Below, in pieces: positions 7,941 to 17,350 of a stretch of 64,000 bases of DNA. Both the position numbers and the translations under genes were made by a program. Below the pieces are notes generated by a model. The model saw nothing but the letters and a program-made list of their open reading frames with translations, had not been told where the DNA came from and ran no database searches. The stretch covers positions 1 through 64,000 of the forward strand of contig JBELMB010000001.1 of the NCBI GenBank assembly GCA_042088665.1, in the 5' to 3' direction. Every line of letters starts with the position of its first letter. Within the stretch, counting starts at the first letter, position 1. The stretch comes from JBELMB01 sp042088665 (GTDB lineage: Bacteria > Pseudomonadota > Alphaproteobacteria > Rhodobacterales > Rhodobacteraceae).

Positions 7941-9512
7941 ATGAAGCTTTCGGTCTGGACCTATGAAGGCCCGCCCCATGTGGGTGCGATGCGCGTCGCC
8001 ACCGCGATGAAGGGCCTGCACTATGTGTTGCATGCACCGCAGGGCGACACCTATGCGGATCTGCTCTTCACCATGATCGAGCGCCGCAACCACCGCCCGC
8101 CGGTTACTTACACGACGTTTCAGGCGCAGGACCTTGGCTCTGATACCGCCAATCTGTTCAAGACCGCCTGTCAGGATGCCTACGACCGCTTTCAGCCGCA
8201 AGCGATCATCGTTGGCGCCTCCTGCACCGCCGAGCTGATCCAGGACGATCCCGGTGGCATGGCGGAAACCATGGGAATACCCGTCCCGGTGATCCCGCTG
8301 GAGCTGCCCAGCTACCAGCGCAAGGAAAACTTCGGCGCCGACGAGACGCTGTTCCAGATCGTGCGCGCCTTGGCGCGCCCCATGGAAAAAACCGCGCGCG
8401 TGACCGCCAACCTGATCGGCCCCACCGCATTGGGGTATCGCCACCGCGACGACATCGTGGAACTGACGGCGCTGCTGTCCGACATGGGCATCGAGGTCAA
8501 TGTCTGTGCACCCTTTGATGCCACGCCGCATGACATCACCCGCCTCGGGCAGGCGCATGTGAACATCCTGATGTACCCGGAAACCGGTGAAGCGGCCTGC
8601 CGCTGGATGCAGCGCGAGCTGGACATTCCCTTTACCAAGGTGGTGCCCATCGGTGTCGGCGCGACCCGCGATTTCGTGGCCGAAGTGGCGGAACTGACGG
8701 GTGTGAGCCCCTATCTGGACACGTCACGCCTGCGGCTGCCCTGGTACTCTGCCTCGGTCGATTCGACCTATCTGACGGGCAAGCGCGTGTTTCTCTTTGG
8801 CGATGGCACCCATGTGGCCACCGCCGCACGCATCGCCCGCGAAGAGATGGGTTTCGAAGTTGTGGGCATGGGGTGTTACAACCGCGAACAGGCTCGCATG
8901 CTTCGGGGTCTCGCCCGTGACTACGGGGTCGAGGCGCTGATCACCGAGGACTACCTCGAAGTGGAAGCCCGCATCGAAGAGCTGGCCCCCGAGATGATCC
9001 TCGGCACGCAGATGGAACGGCACATCGGCAAGCGTCTGGGTATTCCCTGCGCGGTGATCTCTGCTCCGGTGCACGTGCAGGACTTCCCTGCGCGCTACTC
9101 GCCGCAGATGGGCGTCGAAGGTGCCAATGTGATCTTTGACACCTGGGTGCATCCGCTGGTCATGGGGCTCGAAGAGCACCTGCTGACGATGTTCCGTGAG
9201 GATTTCGAGTTCCACGACGAAGCCGGTGCGAGCCATCATGGCGGCAAGGCGGAGTTGCGGTCGCTGGAGGGGGCTGCCGCCCCCGCGCCGCAGGCGCCCC
9301 CCGCGAGTATTTCCGAAACAGAGAAACCCGCAGTGCCGCAATCCTCCTTCGAAGTGGTCTGGCTGCCGGCGGCGGAAAAGGAACTGAAGAAGATCCCCTT
9401 CTTTGTGCGGGGCAAGGCCAAGCGCAACACGGAGAAATATGCCTCTGAAAAGGGTGTGAACGAGATCAGCGTTGATACGCTCTACGAGGCGAAAGCTCAC
9501 TATGCGCGGTGA
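7941..9512 (+). CDS. bchB: Light-independent protochlorophyllide reductase subunit B
   Basis: A 523-residue partner of BchN. Asp36 (APQGDTYAD), the unusual aspartate ligand of the [4Fe-4S] cluster, is present, and the NifK-like fold runs to about residue 430. A variable linker then leads to the small C-terminal domain (KELKKIPFFVRGKAKRNTEKYA) of roughly 55 residues. The linker is odd: bases 9269-9325 are a full copy of a repeat that elsewhere is intergenic, and it is translated in frame as proline/alanine-rich sequence followed by ASISETEKP. The gene ends 11 bases inside bchH. GGAG lies upstream of the ATG. Confidence 0.95.
   Translation: MKLSVWTYEGPPHVGAMRVATAMKGLHYVLHAPQGDTYADLLFTMIERRNHRPPVTYTTFQAQDLGSDTANLFKTACQDAYDRFQPQAIIVGASCTAELIQDDPGGMAETMGIPVPVIPLELPSYQRKENFGADETLFQIVRALARPMEKTARVTANLIGPTALGYRHRDDIVELTALLSDMGIEVNVCAPFDATPHDITRLGQAHVNILMYPETGEAACRWMQRELDIPFTKVVPIGVGATRDFVAEVAELTGVSPYLDTSRLRLPWYSASVDSTYLTGKRVFLFGDGTHVATAARIAREEMGFEVVGMGCYNREQARMLRGLARDYGVEALITEDYLEVEARIEELAPEMILGTQMERHIGKRLGIPCAVISAPVHVQDFPARYSPQMGVEGANVIFDTWVHPLVMGLEEHLLTMFREDFEFHDEAGASHHGGKAELRSLEGAAAPAPQAPPASISETEKPAVPQSSFEVVWLPAAEKELKKIPFFVRGKAKRNTEKYASEKGVNEISVDTLYEAKAHYAR
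9269..9325 (+). repeat. Palindromic element, copy 3, inside the bchB reading frame
   Basis: GGGGGCTGCCGCCCCC, then GCGCC-GCA-GGCGC, then CCCCCGC and the core GAGTATTTCCGAAACAGAG(AA). This is the architecture of the intergenic copies at 3510-3572 and 52276-52333. The core has TCC where most copies have TTT, and no stop codon arises. It encodes part of the BchB linker. Confidence 0.85.
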
Positions 9513-12500
9513 TGAGATCACATTGGGGGACAAGCCCTACAACATCGTGATCATCACGCTGGACAGCCATGCGGCAGGGCCAGTGGCGCGCGTGGGTCCG
9601 CGGTTGGTGCAAGATTTCCCGGGGCTGAACATTACGGTGCATGCGGCTGCCGAATGGGCGGAGACGCCGGAGGCTCTTGCGACGTGCAAGGCGCGCATTG
9701 CCGAGGCCGATATGGTCGTGGCGAACCTGTTGTTTCTCGAAGAGCACATCGTTCCGATCATCGATGACCTGCGCGCGGTGCGTGACAGGGTCGACAGCAT
9801 GGTCGGTGTGATCGCCGATGCACAGATCATCCGGCTGACGAAGTTGGGCAAGCTGGACATGGCGGCGCCCCCCTCCGGGATGGCGAAGCTGATGAAGCGG
9901 CTACGCGGTTCGTCCAAGCCCTCTGCCGAGAGTGGCGCAAAGCGCATGCAGCAGCTGCGCCGCTTGCCCAAGATCCTCAAGTTGATCCCGGGCAAGGCGC
10001 AGGATCTGCGGTCCTGGTTCCTGATGATGCAGTACTGGCTGGGAGGATCGGACGACAACATCGAGGCGATGATCCGCTACCTGCTGGGGCGCTACGCCAA
10101 CACCCGGCCCGATTGGCTGGGAGCGGAGGGCGCGGCACCGGTGGAATACCCGGATGTTGGTCTGTACCATCCCGATCTGCCCGAGCGGATCACCACCGAT
10201 GTGGATGCGCTGCCACGGCCAGAGGCGCCGGTTGGCACAGTTGGCCTGTTGATGATGCGCTCTTATGTGCTCTCGGCGGATACGGCGCATTACGATGCGG
10301 TGATCCGGCGGTTGGAGGCACGCGGGCTGGCAGTGATCCCGGCCTTTGCCGGGGGGCTCGATGGACGTCCAGCGATCGAGGCCTATTTCACGGGCGCCTC
10401 CGGGGCGAAGATCGACGCGCTTGTGTCGCTGACCGGGTTCAGCCTTGTTGGAGGCCCGGCCTATAACGACAGTGCGGCCGCGGTTGACGTGCTCAAGGCG
10501 CTGGACATTCCCTATATCGCCGCGCATCCGCTTGAATTTCAGACATTGGGGCAATGGGCCTGCGCGGAGCAGGGGCTTGGTCCCATTGAGACCACCATGC
10601 TGATCGCCCTGCCGGAGCTGGATGGCGCCACCTGCCCCACGGTTTTTGCCGGTCGGCATGGGCCTGAGGGCTGCAATGGCTGTTCCTATGCCTGCCGGAG
10701 CCTGTCCGACCACAAGGCTATGTCGCCCTGCCTTGAGCGGATCGACAGCCTCACCGAAAAGGTCATGCGTCAGGTTGAGAACCGTCGCCGCGATGTGGCA
10801 GCGCGCAAGGTGGCCATCGTTTTGTTCGGCTTTCCGCCCAATGCCGGTGCGGCAGGGACGGCGGCCTATCTCAGTGTCTTCCAGAGCCTGTTCAACACGA
10901 TGAACGCCATGAAGGCGCAGGGCTATGCGCTGGATGTGCCTGACAGCGTCGACGCGTTGCGCGCGGCGGTCCTGGGTGGCAATTCCACGACCTATGGTCA
11001 GGAAGCCAACGTGGCTGACCGCGTTGATGCCGACGAGATGGTGCGCAACACCGCGCCTCTGAAAGCCATCGAGGAGGTCTGGGGACCGGCCCCCGGCAAG
11101 GTCCAGAGCGATGGGCGCGGCGTGTTCATCCTTGGTCAGAACTTTGGCAATGTCTTTGTCGGCTTGCAGCCCGGGTTTGGCTACGAGGGTGATCCCATGC
11201 GGTTGCTCTTTGAGCGGGGGTTTGCGCCGACGCATGCCTTTGCACAGTTCTACCTGTACCTGAAGAACAAGTTCCAGGCGGATGTGGTGCTGCATTTCGG
11301 CATGCACGGTGCGCTGGAATTCATGCCGGGCAAGCAGGCCGGGCTGAGCGCGCGGGATTGGCCGGATCGGCTGATCGGCGAGATGCCGAACGTCTATCTA
11401 TATGCCGCGAACAACCCGTCGGAGGCCACATTGGCCAAGCGACGCTCCGGCGCGGTGACGGTGACGCATCTGACACCGCCGCTGGCCTCGTCGGGGTTGT
11501 ACAAGGGGTTGACCGAGCTGAAGGAGAGCCTGACGCGTTGGCGTGGTCTGGCACCCGGTGCAGCGGAACGCGCCGAGCTGGAGCTTTTGATCCAGGAGCA
11601 GGCAACAGCGGTGGATCTGACCGGCGCGCCGGAGACGCTTTGGCTGAAACTGCTGGAGACCGAGGATGCCCTGATCCCCGAGGGTCTGCACGTGGTTGGC
11701 CAGCCTTTGACCGAGACCGCGCAAGCCACTTATCTGGAGGCCACCGGTGCCGAGGGCGAGACCCGCGAGATCATGCGCGCGGCCCTGAAGCAAAGCACCG
11801 AACTGCCGGCCTTGCTGCATGCGCTGGAGGGCGGATTTACACCGCCGGTGCCGGGCGGAGACCTGATCCGTTCACCCGAGATCCTGCCCACAGGGCGCAA
11901 CATTCACGCCTTTGATCCGTTCCGCATGCCGACCGAATATGCCTGCCGGGATGGCGCTCGTCAGGCGCAGCTGCTGCTGGACACGCATGAGGTCTTGCCG
12001 CGCTCCATCGCTTTGGTGCTTTGGGGGTCGGACAACATCAAGTCTGACGGCGGACCGATCGGTCAGGCGCTGGCGCTGATGGGTGCGAAACCGCGGTTCG
12101 ACAGCTTTGGCCGGATCTCGGGCGCGGATCTTGTTCCGCTGGAGGAATTGGGGCGCCCCCGGATCGACGTGATGATGACGCTTTCGGGCATTTTCCGCGA
12201 TCTTCTGCCGTTGCAGACGCGCCTTCTGGCCGAAGCGGCGATGAAGGCGGCCGAGGCGGATGAACCTGAAGCGATGAATTTTGTCCGCGCCCATGCCCTT
12301 GCGCACATGCGCGAGACGGGCTGCGCGATCGAAGAGGCGGCGTTGCGGGTCTTTTCCAATGCGGAAGGGGCCTATGGGTCGAACGTCAACCAGTTGGTGG
12401 ACAGCTCTGCCTTTGGGGATGAGGACGAGTTGGCGGATGCCTACGAGGCGCGCAAGAGCTTTGCCTATGGTGTGAACGGCAAGGCGACGTCCAATCCCAA

Positions 12501-13065
12501 GCTGTTGCAGGAAACGCTGAAGCGGGTCGAAGTGGCCTATCAGAACCTCGAGTCGGTCGAGTTGGGTGTCACCTCGGTGGACCATTACTTTGATACGCTT
12601 GGCGGTATCAGCCGCGCGGTGAAACGCGCGCGGGGCGAAGACGTGGCGGTCTACATCTCTGACCAGACGCGGGGTGCGGGCAAGATCCGCACGCTGGCCG
12701 ATCAGGTCGCGCTGGAAACGCGGTCGCGGTCGCTGAACCCGAAGTTTTACGAGGCGCTCCTGCATCACGGGGCCGAAGGTGTGCGCCAGATCGAGGCGCA
12801 TGTGACCAACACCTTGGGTTGGTCGGCAACCACGGGCAAGGTCGAACCCTGGGTCTATCAGCGGCTGAGCGAGACCTTTGTCCTTGATGACGAGATGCGT
12901 AATCGCCTTGCAGAGCTGAACCCGACGGCATCGAGCCGGATGGCGAACCGTCTGCTGGAGGCCTCTGACCGCAACTACTGGCAGCCCGATGCGGAGACGC
13001 TGGCGGCGCTGCAGGATGCGGCTGATGCGCTGGAAGATCGGATGGAAGGGGTGGCCGCGGAATGA
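9502..13065 (+). CDS. bchH: Magnesium chelatase subunit H
   Basis: A 1187-residue porphyrin-binding catalytic subunit that inserts Mg2+ into protoporphyrin IX together with the BchI-BchD AAA+ motor, encoded about 13 kb away in this window. Length is normal for BchH. Recognisable segments include GFPPNAGAAGTAAYLSVFQS near residue 455 and the conserved ADVVLHFGMHGALEFMPGKQ. The ATG lies 11 bases inside the end of bchB, so the two are translationally coupled. It belongs to the bchFNBHLM run. The following 229-base spacer carries tandem repeats and the G/C element before bchL. Confidence 0.97.
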   Translation: MRGDEITLGDKPYNIVIITLDSHAAGPVARVGPRLVQDFPGLNITVHAAAEWAETPEALATCKARIAEADMVVANLLFLEEHIVPIIDDLRAVRDRVDSMVGVIADAQIIRLTKLGKLDMAAPPSGMAKLMKRLRGSSKPSAESGAKRMQQLRRLPKILKLIPGKAQDLRSWFLMMQYWLGGSDDNIEAMIRYLLGRYANTRPDWLGAEGAAPVEYPDVGLYHPDLPERITTDVDALPRPEAPVGTVGLLMMRSYVLSADTAHYDAVIRRLEARGLAVIPAFAGGLDGRPAIEAYFTGASGAKIDALVSLTGFSLVGGPAYNDSAAAVDVLKALDIPYIAAHPLEFQTLGQWACAEQGLGPIETTMLIALPELDGATCPTVFAGRHGPEGCNGCSYACRSLSDHKAMSPCLERIDSLTEKVMRQVENRRRDVAARKVAIVLFGFPPNAGAAGTAAYLSVFQSLFNTMNAMKAQGYALDVPDSVDALRAAVLGGNSTTYGQEANVADRVDADEMVRNTAPLKAIEEVWGPAPGKVQSDGRGVFILGQNFGNVFVGLQPGFGYEGDPMRLLFERGFAPTHAFAQFYLYLKNKFQADVVLHFGMHGALEFMPGKQAGLSARDWPDRLIGEMPNVYLYAANNPSEATLAKRRSGAVTVTHLTPPLASSGLYKGLTELKESLTRWRGLAPGAAERAELELLIQEQATAVDLTGAPETLWLKLLETEDALIPEGLHVVGQPLTETAQATYLEATGAEGETREIMRAALKQSTELPALLHALEGGFTPPVPGGDLIRSPEILPTGRNIHAFDPFRMPTEYACRDGARQAQLLLDTHEVLPRSIALVLWGSDNIKSDGGPIGQALALMGAKPRFDSFGRISGADLVPLEELGRPRIDVMMTLSGIFRDLLPLQTRLLAEAAMKAAEADEPEAMNFVRAHALAHMRETGCAIEEAALRVFSNAEGAYGSNVNQLVDSSAFGDEDELADAYEARKSFAYGVNGKATSNPKLLQETLKRVEVAYQNLESVELGVTSVDHYFDTLGGISRAVKRARGEDVAVYISDQTRGAGKIRTLADQVALETRSRSLNPKFYEALLHHGAEGVRQIEAHVTNTLGWSATTGKVEPWVYQRLSETFVLDDEMRNRLAELNPTASSRMANRLLEASDRNYWQPDAETLAALQDAADALEDRMEGVAAE

Positions 13066-13095
13066 CGCAGACATGCATTTCTAATCCGGGTGTAC

Positions 13096-13261
13096 GGGGG
13101 CTCCGCCCCGTTCGGACCTCGATCTTTCCATTGGAAAGATCGCCGCTGCGCGGACCGGTTTTAGGGGGGCTCCGCCCCGTTCGGACCTCGATCTTTCCAT
13201 TGGAAAGATCGCCGCTGCGCGGACCGGTCCTCACCCCCCGGAGTATTTTTGAAACAAAGAA
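13096..13261 (+). repeat. Tandem 64-base repeat plus palindromic element core (copy 4)
   Basis: Two identical 64-base units (13096-13159 and 13165-13228, period 69) each begin GGGGGCTCCGCCCCGTTCGG, contain a perfect hairpin GATCTTTCC-ATT-GGAAAGATC, and end GCGCGGACCGGT. They are followed by CCCCCCG and a core copy at 13241-13261. This is the element architecture with its hairpin module duplicated. It fills the spacer between bchH and bchL, where strong mRNA structure may separate expression of the two genes. Confidence 0.85.
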
Positions 13262-13294
13262 GCCTGCTGGGGTTGCTTTGCATAGGAGGCTGAC

Positions 13295-14260
13295 ATGAGC
13301 CCATTGGACAGCAAGACACCGCCCGCTGCACGCGCGGCAGAGCGTGAGCGCGTCGGTCTGGAAAAGCGCGGTCTGGCCGTGCCTCGTTTGAACCGTGGTC
13401 AGGACGGTGAGGGATCCGTTCAGGTACACCAGGACAGCGAGATGAAGATCGAAGGGGCCAAGGTCTTTTCGGTCTATGGCAAGGGCGGGATCGGCAAATC
13501 GACCACGTCATCGAACCTTTCGGCGGCGTTCTCGAAACTTGGCAAGCGGGTTCTTCAGATCGGCTGCGACCCGAAGCATGACAGCACCTTTACCCTGACG
13601 GGCAAGCTGCAGGATACGGTGATCGACATCCTCAAGGAGGTGGATTTCCACGCCGAAGAGCTGCGCCCGGAGGATTTTGTCACCGAGGGTTTCAACGGTG
13701 TGAAATGCGTCGAGGCGGGTGGGCCGCCCGCTGGCACCGGCTGTGGTGGCTATGTCGTGGGCCAGACCGTGAAGTTGCTCAAGCAGCATCACATGCTGGA
13801 AGACACCGACGTCGTGATCTTTGACGTGTTGGGCGATGTGGTCTGTGGCGGGTTCGCGGCGCCTTTGCAGCATGCGGATCGGGCGTTGATTGTTACGGCC
13901 AATGATTTTGACAGCATCTACGCGATGAACCGGATCATTGCCGCGGTGCAGGCAAAATCCGCCAACTACAAGGTGCGGCTGGCGGGTTGTGTTGCGAACC
14001 GGTCGAAAGACACGGATGAGGTGGACCGCTACTGCGACACCGTCGGGTTCAAGCGCATCGCGCATATGCCGGACGTGGACGCCATCCGTCGCAGCCGTTT
14101 GAAGAAGAAGACCCTCTTCGAGATGCCCGAAGAAGAAGACATCGTCATGGCCCGGGCCGAATACATCCGAATGGCAGAGACACTATGGCGTGGCACCGAT
14201 CCGCTGGCACCGGCGCCGCTGGAAGACCGTCACATCTTTGAGCTTCTGGGATTCGATTGA
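13295..14260 (+). CDS. bchL: Light-independent protochlorophyllide reductase iron-sulfur ATPase
   Basis: A 321-residue NifH-like homodimer that transfers electrons to BchN-BchB with ATP hydrolysis. The P-loop GKGGIGKS is at residues 62-69, and the bridging-cluster cysteines are C150 (GTGCGGYVVG) and C184 (GDVVCGGFAAP). It is about 20 residues longer than the Rhodobacter capsulatus protein because of an arginine-rich N-terminal insertion before the conserved DGEGSVQVH. AGGAGG stands six bases before the ATG. The [4Fe-4S] cluster of this family is oxygen-sensitive, notable for an aerobic phototroph. Confidence 0.96.
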   Translation: MSPLDSKTPPAARAAERERVGLEKRGLAVPRLNRGQDGEGSVQVHQDSEMKIEGAKVFSVYGKGGIGKSTTSSNLSAAFSKLGKRVLQIGCDPKHDSTFTLTGKLQDTVIDILKEVDFHAEELRPEDFVTEGFNGVKCVEAGGPPAGTGCGGYVVGQTVKLLKQHHMLEDTDVVIFDVLGDVVCGGFAAPLQHADRALIVTANDFDSIYAMNRIIAAVQAKSANYKVRLAGCVANRSKDTDEVDRYCDTVGFKRIAHMPDVDAIRRSRLKKKTLFEMPEEEDIVMARAEYIRMAETLWRGTDPLAPAPLEDRHIFELLGFD

Positions 14261-14316
14261 TGACACCTGTCAGCTGCAACCTGTCCCTGCCCTGTGGCGG
14301 GATCTCGACAAGGGGG

Positions 14317-14334
14317 CCCGGTCGTTTGACCGGG
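14317..14334 (+). other. Intercistronic hairpin between bchL and bchM
   Basis: CCCGGTC-GTTT-GACCGGG is a perfect seven-base-pair stem located 13 bases before the bchM GTG. No T-run follows. It may modulate bchM translation or mRNA processing. Confidence 0.5.
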
Positions 14335-14347
14335 GCGGTGTGAACCT

Positions 14348-15019
14348 GTGAGCTACGAAGTGACCAGGGAACGCGTCGAGACCTATTTCGACCGCACCGC
14401 GACCAAGGTCTGGGCGCAGTTGACCTCTGACGCGCCGGTGTCCCGCATACGGGAAACCGTGCGCAAGGGTCGTGACGAGATGCGGGCCAAGATGCTGTCC
14501 CGCCTGCCGCAGGACCTGAGCGGGGCGCGCGTGCTGGACGCGGGCTGTGGCACCGGGCTGATGACCACGGAACTGGCGCGGCGTGGTGCCGAAGTGGTGG
14601 CCGTCGACATCTCTCCGTCGCTGATCGAGATTGCGCGCCAGCGGTTGCCAGAGGGGCTGCCCGGCAAGGTGCACTTTGCTGCCGGCGACATGCTGTCCCC
14701 GCATCATGGCGCATTTGATCACGTCATGGCGATGGACAGCCTGATCTATTACAGCGAGCCCGACATTCGCAACGCGGTCGAAGGTCTGGCCACGCGCACG
14801 CGGTGCAACATTGTCTTTACCGTGCCGCCACGGACGCCGCTTTTGATGGCGATGTGGCAGTCCGGAAAACTGTTTCCGCGCTCTGACCGTTCGCCGACCA
14901 TGGTGCCGCAGGGCACGCGGCGTTTGTCCCGGGCGCTGCGCGATGCCGGGTCGGTCATGGACATCGGTCGTGTGTCCGTCGGTTTTTACATTTCCCATGC
15001 GCTGGAGGTCACGCCGTGA
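14348..15019 (+). CDS. bchM: Mg-protoporphyrin IX O-methyltransferase
   Basis: A 223-residue SAM-dependent methyltransferase that esterifies the 13-propionate of Mg-protoporphyrin IX, preparing the substrate for the AcsF cyclase. The SAM-binding motif VLDAGCGTG is at residues 62-70, and the N-terminal VETYFDRTATKVWAQL pattern is typical of BchM. The start is GTG at 14348; no strong ribosome-binding site is seen, but no closer alternative exists. The stop overlaps the lhaA start (GTGA). Confidence 0.94.
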   Translation: MSYEVTRERVETYFDRTATKVWAQLTSDAPVSRIRETVRKGRDEMRAKMLSRLPQDLSGARVLDAGCGTGLMTTELARRGAEVVAVDISPSLIEIARQRLPEGLPGKVHFAAGDMLSPHHGAFDHVMAMDSLIYYSEPDIRNAVEGLATRTRCNIVFTVPPRTPLLMAMWQSGKLFPRSDRSPTMVPQGTRRLSRALRDAGSVMDIGRVSVGFYISHALEVTP

Positions 15020-16473
15020 TCGTCTCTGTGGGTCAGGTCAAGCAACTCTCGACACGGCTGTTGCCCTTCTCGGACGCCGCGAGTGCGGATCTTCCGTTGG
15101 GCCAGTTGTTGCGCCTGTCCCTCTTTCAGGTCTCTGTCGGCATGGCCACGGTCATGTTGCTGGGGACGCTGAACCGGGTGATGATCGTGGAAATGGGGAT
15201 CGCCGCGACGCTGGTTGCGGTCATGATTGCCCTGCCGGTGCTGATCGCGCCGTTCCGGGCGCTGCTTGGATTTCGGTCCGACACGCATCGCTCTGCTATC
15301 GGATGGAAGCGCATTCCCTATCTCTGGTTCGGATCGCTCTGGCAGATGGGCGGCCTTGCGGTGATGCCGTTTGCGCTTTTGGTGCTCGAAGGGAACACGG
15401 TGCATGATGTGCCCTTCGCGGGCGAAGTTCTGGCGGCACTGGCCTTTCTGATGACCGGTCTTGGCATGCACATGACGCAGACCGCGGGTCTGGCGTTGGC
15501 GGCCGACCGCGCCACGGATGAGACACGCCCCCGGGTCGTCGCGCTTTTATACGTCATGTTCCTGATCGGGATGGGGATCTCGTCCATCGTGATCGGTTGG
15601 CTGTTGCGGGATTTCACACCGCTGACGCTGGTGCGGGTGGTGCAGGGGGCGGCGGCGTTCACGCTGGTTCTGAACCTTGTCGCGCTCTGGCAACAAGAGC
15701 GGGTGCGCCCGATGTCACGCGAAGAACGCGCCGCGCCGCGGCCGCTGTTCCGCGACGCATGGGAAGATCTGACCCGCGGCGGCGAAGCCGGTCGCCTGCT
15801 GGTCGTCGTTTTTATCGGTACGATGGCGTTCAACATGCAGGATGTGCTGCTTGAACCTTACGGCGGTGAGATTCTTGGTTTGTCGGTCTCCTCCACGACC
15901 CTTCTTACTGCCGTCTGGGCGGCAGGCGCGCTGCTGGGCTTTGCACTGGCTGCGCGTCTGCTGGCCCGCAAGGTGAACCCCTACCGAATGGCTGGCACGG
16001 CGCTTGTGTCCGGTCTGGCGGCCTTTTCCGCCGTGATCTTTGCGGCCCCGCTGGATTGGCCCGCTCTGTTTTTCGCCGGGGCCGGGATGATCGGTTTCGG
16101 CGGTGGTTTGTTCGCCGTTGCAACACTGACCGCCGCGATGACGATGCCGGCCGAAGGGCTGGCAGGTCGCGGTCTTGCGCTGGGCGCATGGGGTGCGAGC
16201 CAGGCCACGGCGGCGGGGCTGGCCATCGCGCTGGGCGGTGGCCTGCGCGACAGCGTCAATGCGGTCGCCCTGTCCGGGGCATGGGGCGATCCCATCGCCA
16301 ATGCCGCCACGGGTTATTCATTTGTTTACCACACCGAGATCGCGCTGATCTTCGCCACGCTCATCGCGCTCGGTCCTCTCGTTCGCCGCAGGACAGCGTC
16401 ATGGGGCGCGGCGGACACCACCTCACATCGGATCGGTCCGGCCCGCCTTGGCCTGACCGATTTCCCGACCTGA
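15016..16473 (+). CDS. lhaA: Light-harvesting 1 assembly protein LhaA (PucC family)
   Basis: A 485-residue polytopic membrane protein of the PucC/LhaA family with about 12 hydrophobic segments. It supports assembly of the LH1 antenna, probably by handling bacteriochlorophyll. Family landmarks include the N-terminal LLRLSLFQVSVGMATVMLLG, then LNRVMIVEMGI, and DTHRSAIGWKRIPYLWFG. The start is GTG overlapping the bchM TGA. It is paralogous to the protein at 1221-2525 but lies at the conserved lhaA position directly upstream of puhA. Confidence 0.93.
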   Translation: MIVSVGQVKQLSTRLLPFSDAASADLPLGQLLRLSLFQVSVGMATVMLLGTLNRVMIVEMGIAATLVAVMIALPVLIAPFRALLGFRSDTHRSAIGWKRIPYLWFGSLWQMGGLAVMPFALLVLEGNTVHDVPFAGEVLAALAFLMTGLGMHMTQTAGLALAADRATDETRPRVVALLYVMFLIGMGISSIVIGWLLRDFTPLTLVRVVQGAAAFTLVLNLVALWQQERVRPMSREERAAPRPLFRDAWEDLTRGGEAGRLLVVVFIGTMAFNMQDVLLEPYGGEILGLSVSSTTLLTAVWAAGALLGFALAARLLARKVNPYRMAGTALVSGLAAFSAVIFAAPLDWPALFFAGAGMIGFGGGLFAVATLTAAMTMPAEGLAGRGLALGAWGASQATAAGLAIALGGGLRDSVNAVALSGAWGDPIANAATGYSFVYHTEIALIFATLIALGPLVRRRTASWGAADTTSHRIGPARLGLTDFPT

Positions 16474-16495
16474 CACGCTCAAGGAGACACGACCC

Positions 16496-17269
16496 ATGTT
16501 GTCAGCACCGTTCTTTGCCAATTTCGATCTGGCCAGCCTGACGCTCTGGCTGTTCTACCTGTTCTTTGCGCTCCTGGTGTACTGGATCCACCGTGAGAAC
16601 ATGCGCGAGGGTTTCCCGCTCAAGAATGACGATGGCGAAGACCACGCCACGCTGTCTGGCTGGACACCTCCGGCGGACAAGACCTTCAAGCTGCCGCATG
16701 GCCGCGGGGATTACACCGTACCCTCGGGTCAGAACCCGGACCGTCCCAACGACAGCCTCGCGCTGAAGCGGACCAACGGCGCGGATGGCTTTCCGTTCGA
16801 GCCGACAGGCAACCCGCTTGTCGATGGTGTTGGACCTGCTTCCTGGGCGCCGCGGCGTGATGAGCCGGAACTGGACGCTCATGCGCATCCAAAGATCCAG
16901 CCGATGGCCAAGCATGACGACTACTTCCACGCTGCGGGCCGTGATCCGCGCGGTCTGCCGGTGATCTCCGGTGACGGCGAAGTGGTGGGCATGGTCACCG
17001 ACATGTGGGTCGACGTGCCCGAACAGCTGGTGCGTTACCTTGAGTACACGCTGAATTCCGACGGGACATCGCGCCTTGTGCCGATGACGCTTGCCCGCAT
17101 CTGGGGCCCGAAAGTGATCGTCAAATCGATCTACGCGGAGCATTTCCAGGACGTGCCGACAATCGCTTCGGACAGCCAGATCACCAAGCTCGAAGAAGAG
17201 AAAGTCTCTGCCTACTACGGCGGCGGCCACCTCTATGCGACCAGTTCACGTCTGGAGCCGCAGCTCTGA
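16496..17269 (+). CDS. puhA: Photosynthetic reaction centre H subunit
   Basis: A 257-residue protein with one N-terminal transmembrane helix (about residues 12-31, WLFYLFFALLVYWIHRENMR) and a cytoplasmic PRC-barrel domain. It caps the L-M core and takes part in proton delivery to QB. AAGGAGACACGACCC precedes the ATG. It follows lhaA by 22 bases, the conserved lhaA-puhA order, and begins the puh block. Confidence 0.97.
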   Translation: MLSAPFFANFDLASLTLWLFYLFFALLVYWIHRENMREGFPLKNDDGEDHATLSGWTPPADKTFKLPHGRGDYTVPSGQNPDRPNDSLALKRTNGADGFPFEPTGNPLVDGVGPASWAPRRDEPELDAHAHPKIQPMAKHDDYFHAAGRDPRGLPVISGDGEVVGMVTDMWVDVPEQLVRYLEYTLNSDGTSRLVPMTLARIWGPKVIVKSIYAEHFQDVPTIASDSQITKLEEEKVSAYYGGGHLYATSSRLEPQL

Positions 17270-17290
17270 TCACCAAGCCGACCCGGTGTT

Positions 17291-17309
17291 GCCCCCCTCG
17301 CCAGGGGGC
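17291..17309 (+). other. Hairpin between puhA and puhB
   Basis: GCCCCC and GGGGGC, separated by a short loop, form a stem 22 bases after puhA, without a T-run. It could stabilise the puhA message or attenuate downstream genes. Confidence 0.45.
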
Positions 17310-17350
17310 GGCGCCTGACTTACTGCCACTCACAGACATGGAGGACCACC

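Noticed and set aside
13062..13298. A 78-codon frame containing a repeated peptide (RPVRTSIFPLERSPLRGPV)
   Set aside because: The peptide repeat is simply translation of the two tandem DNA units, and the start lies on the bchH stop.
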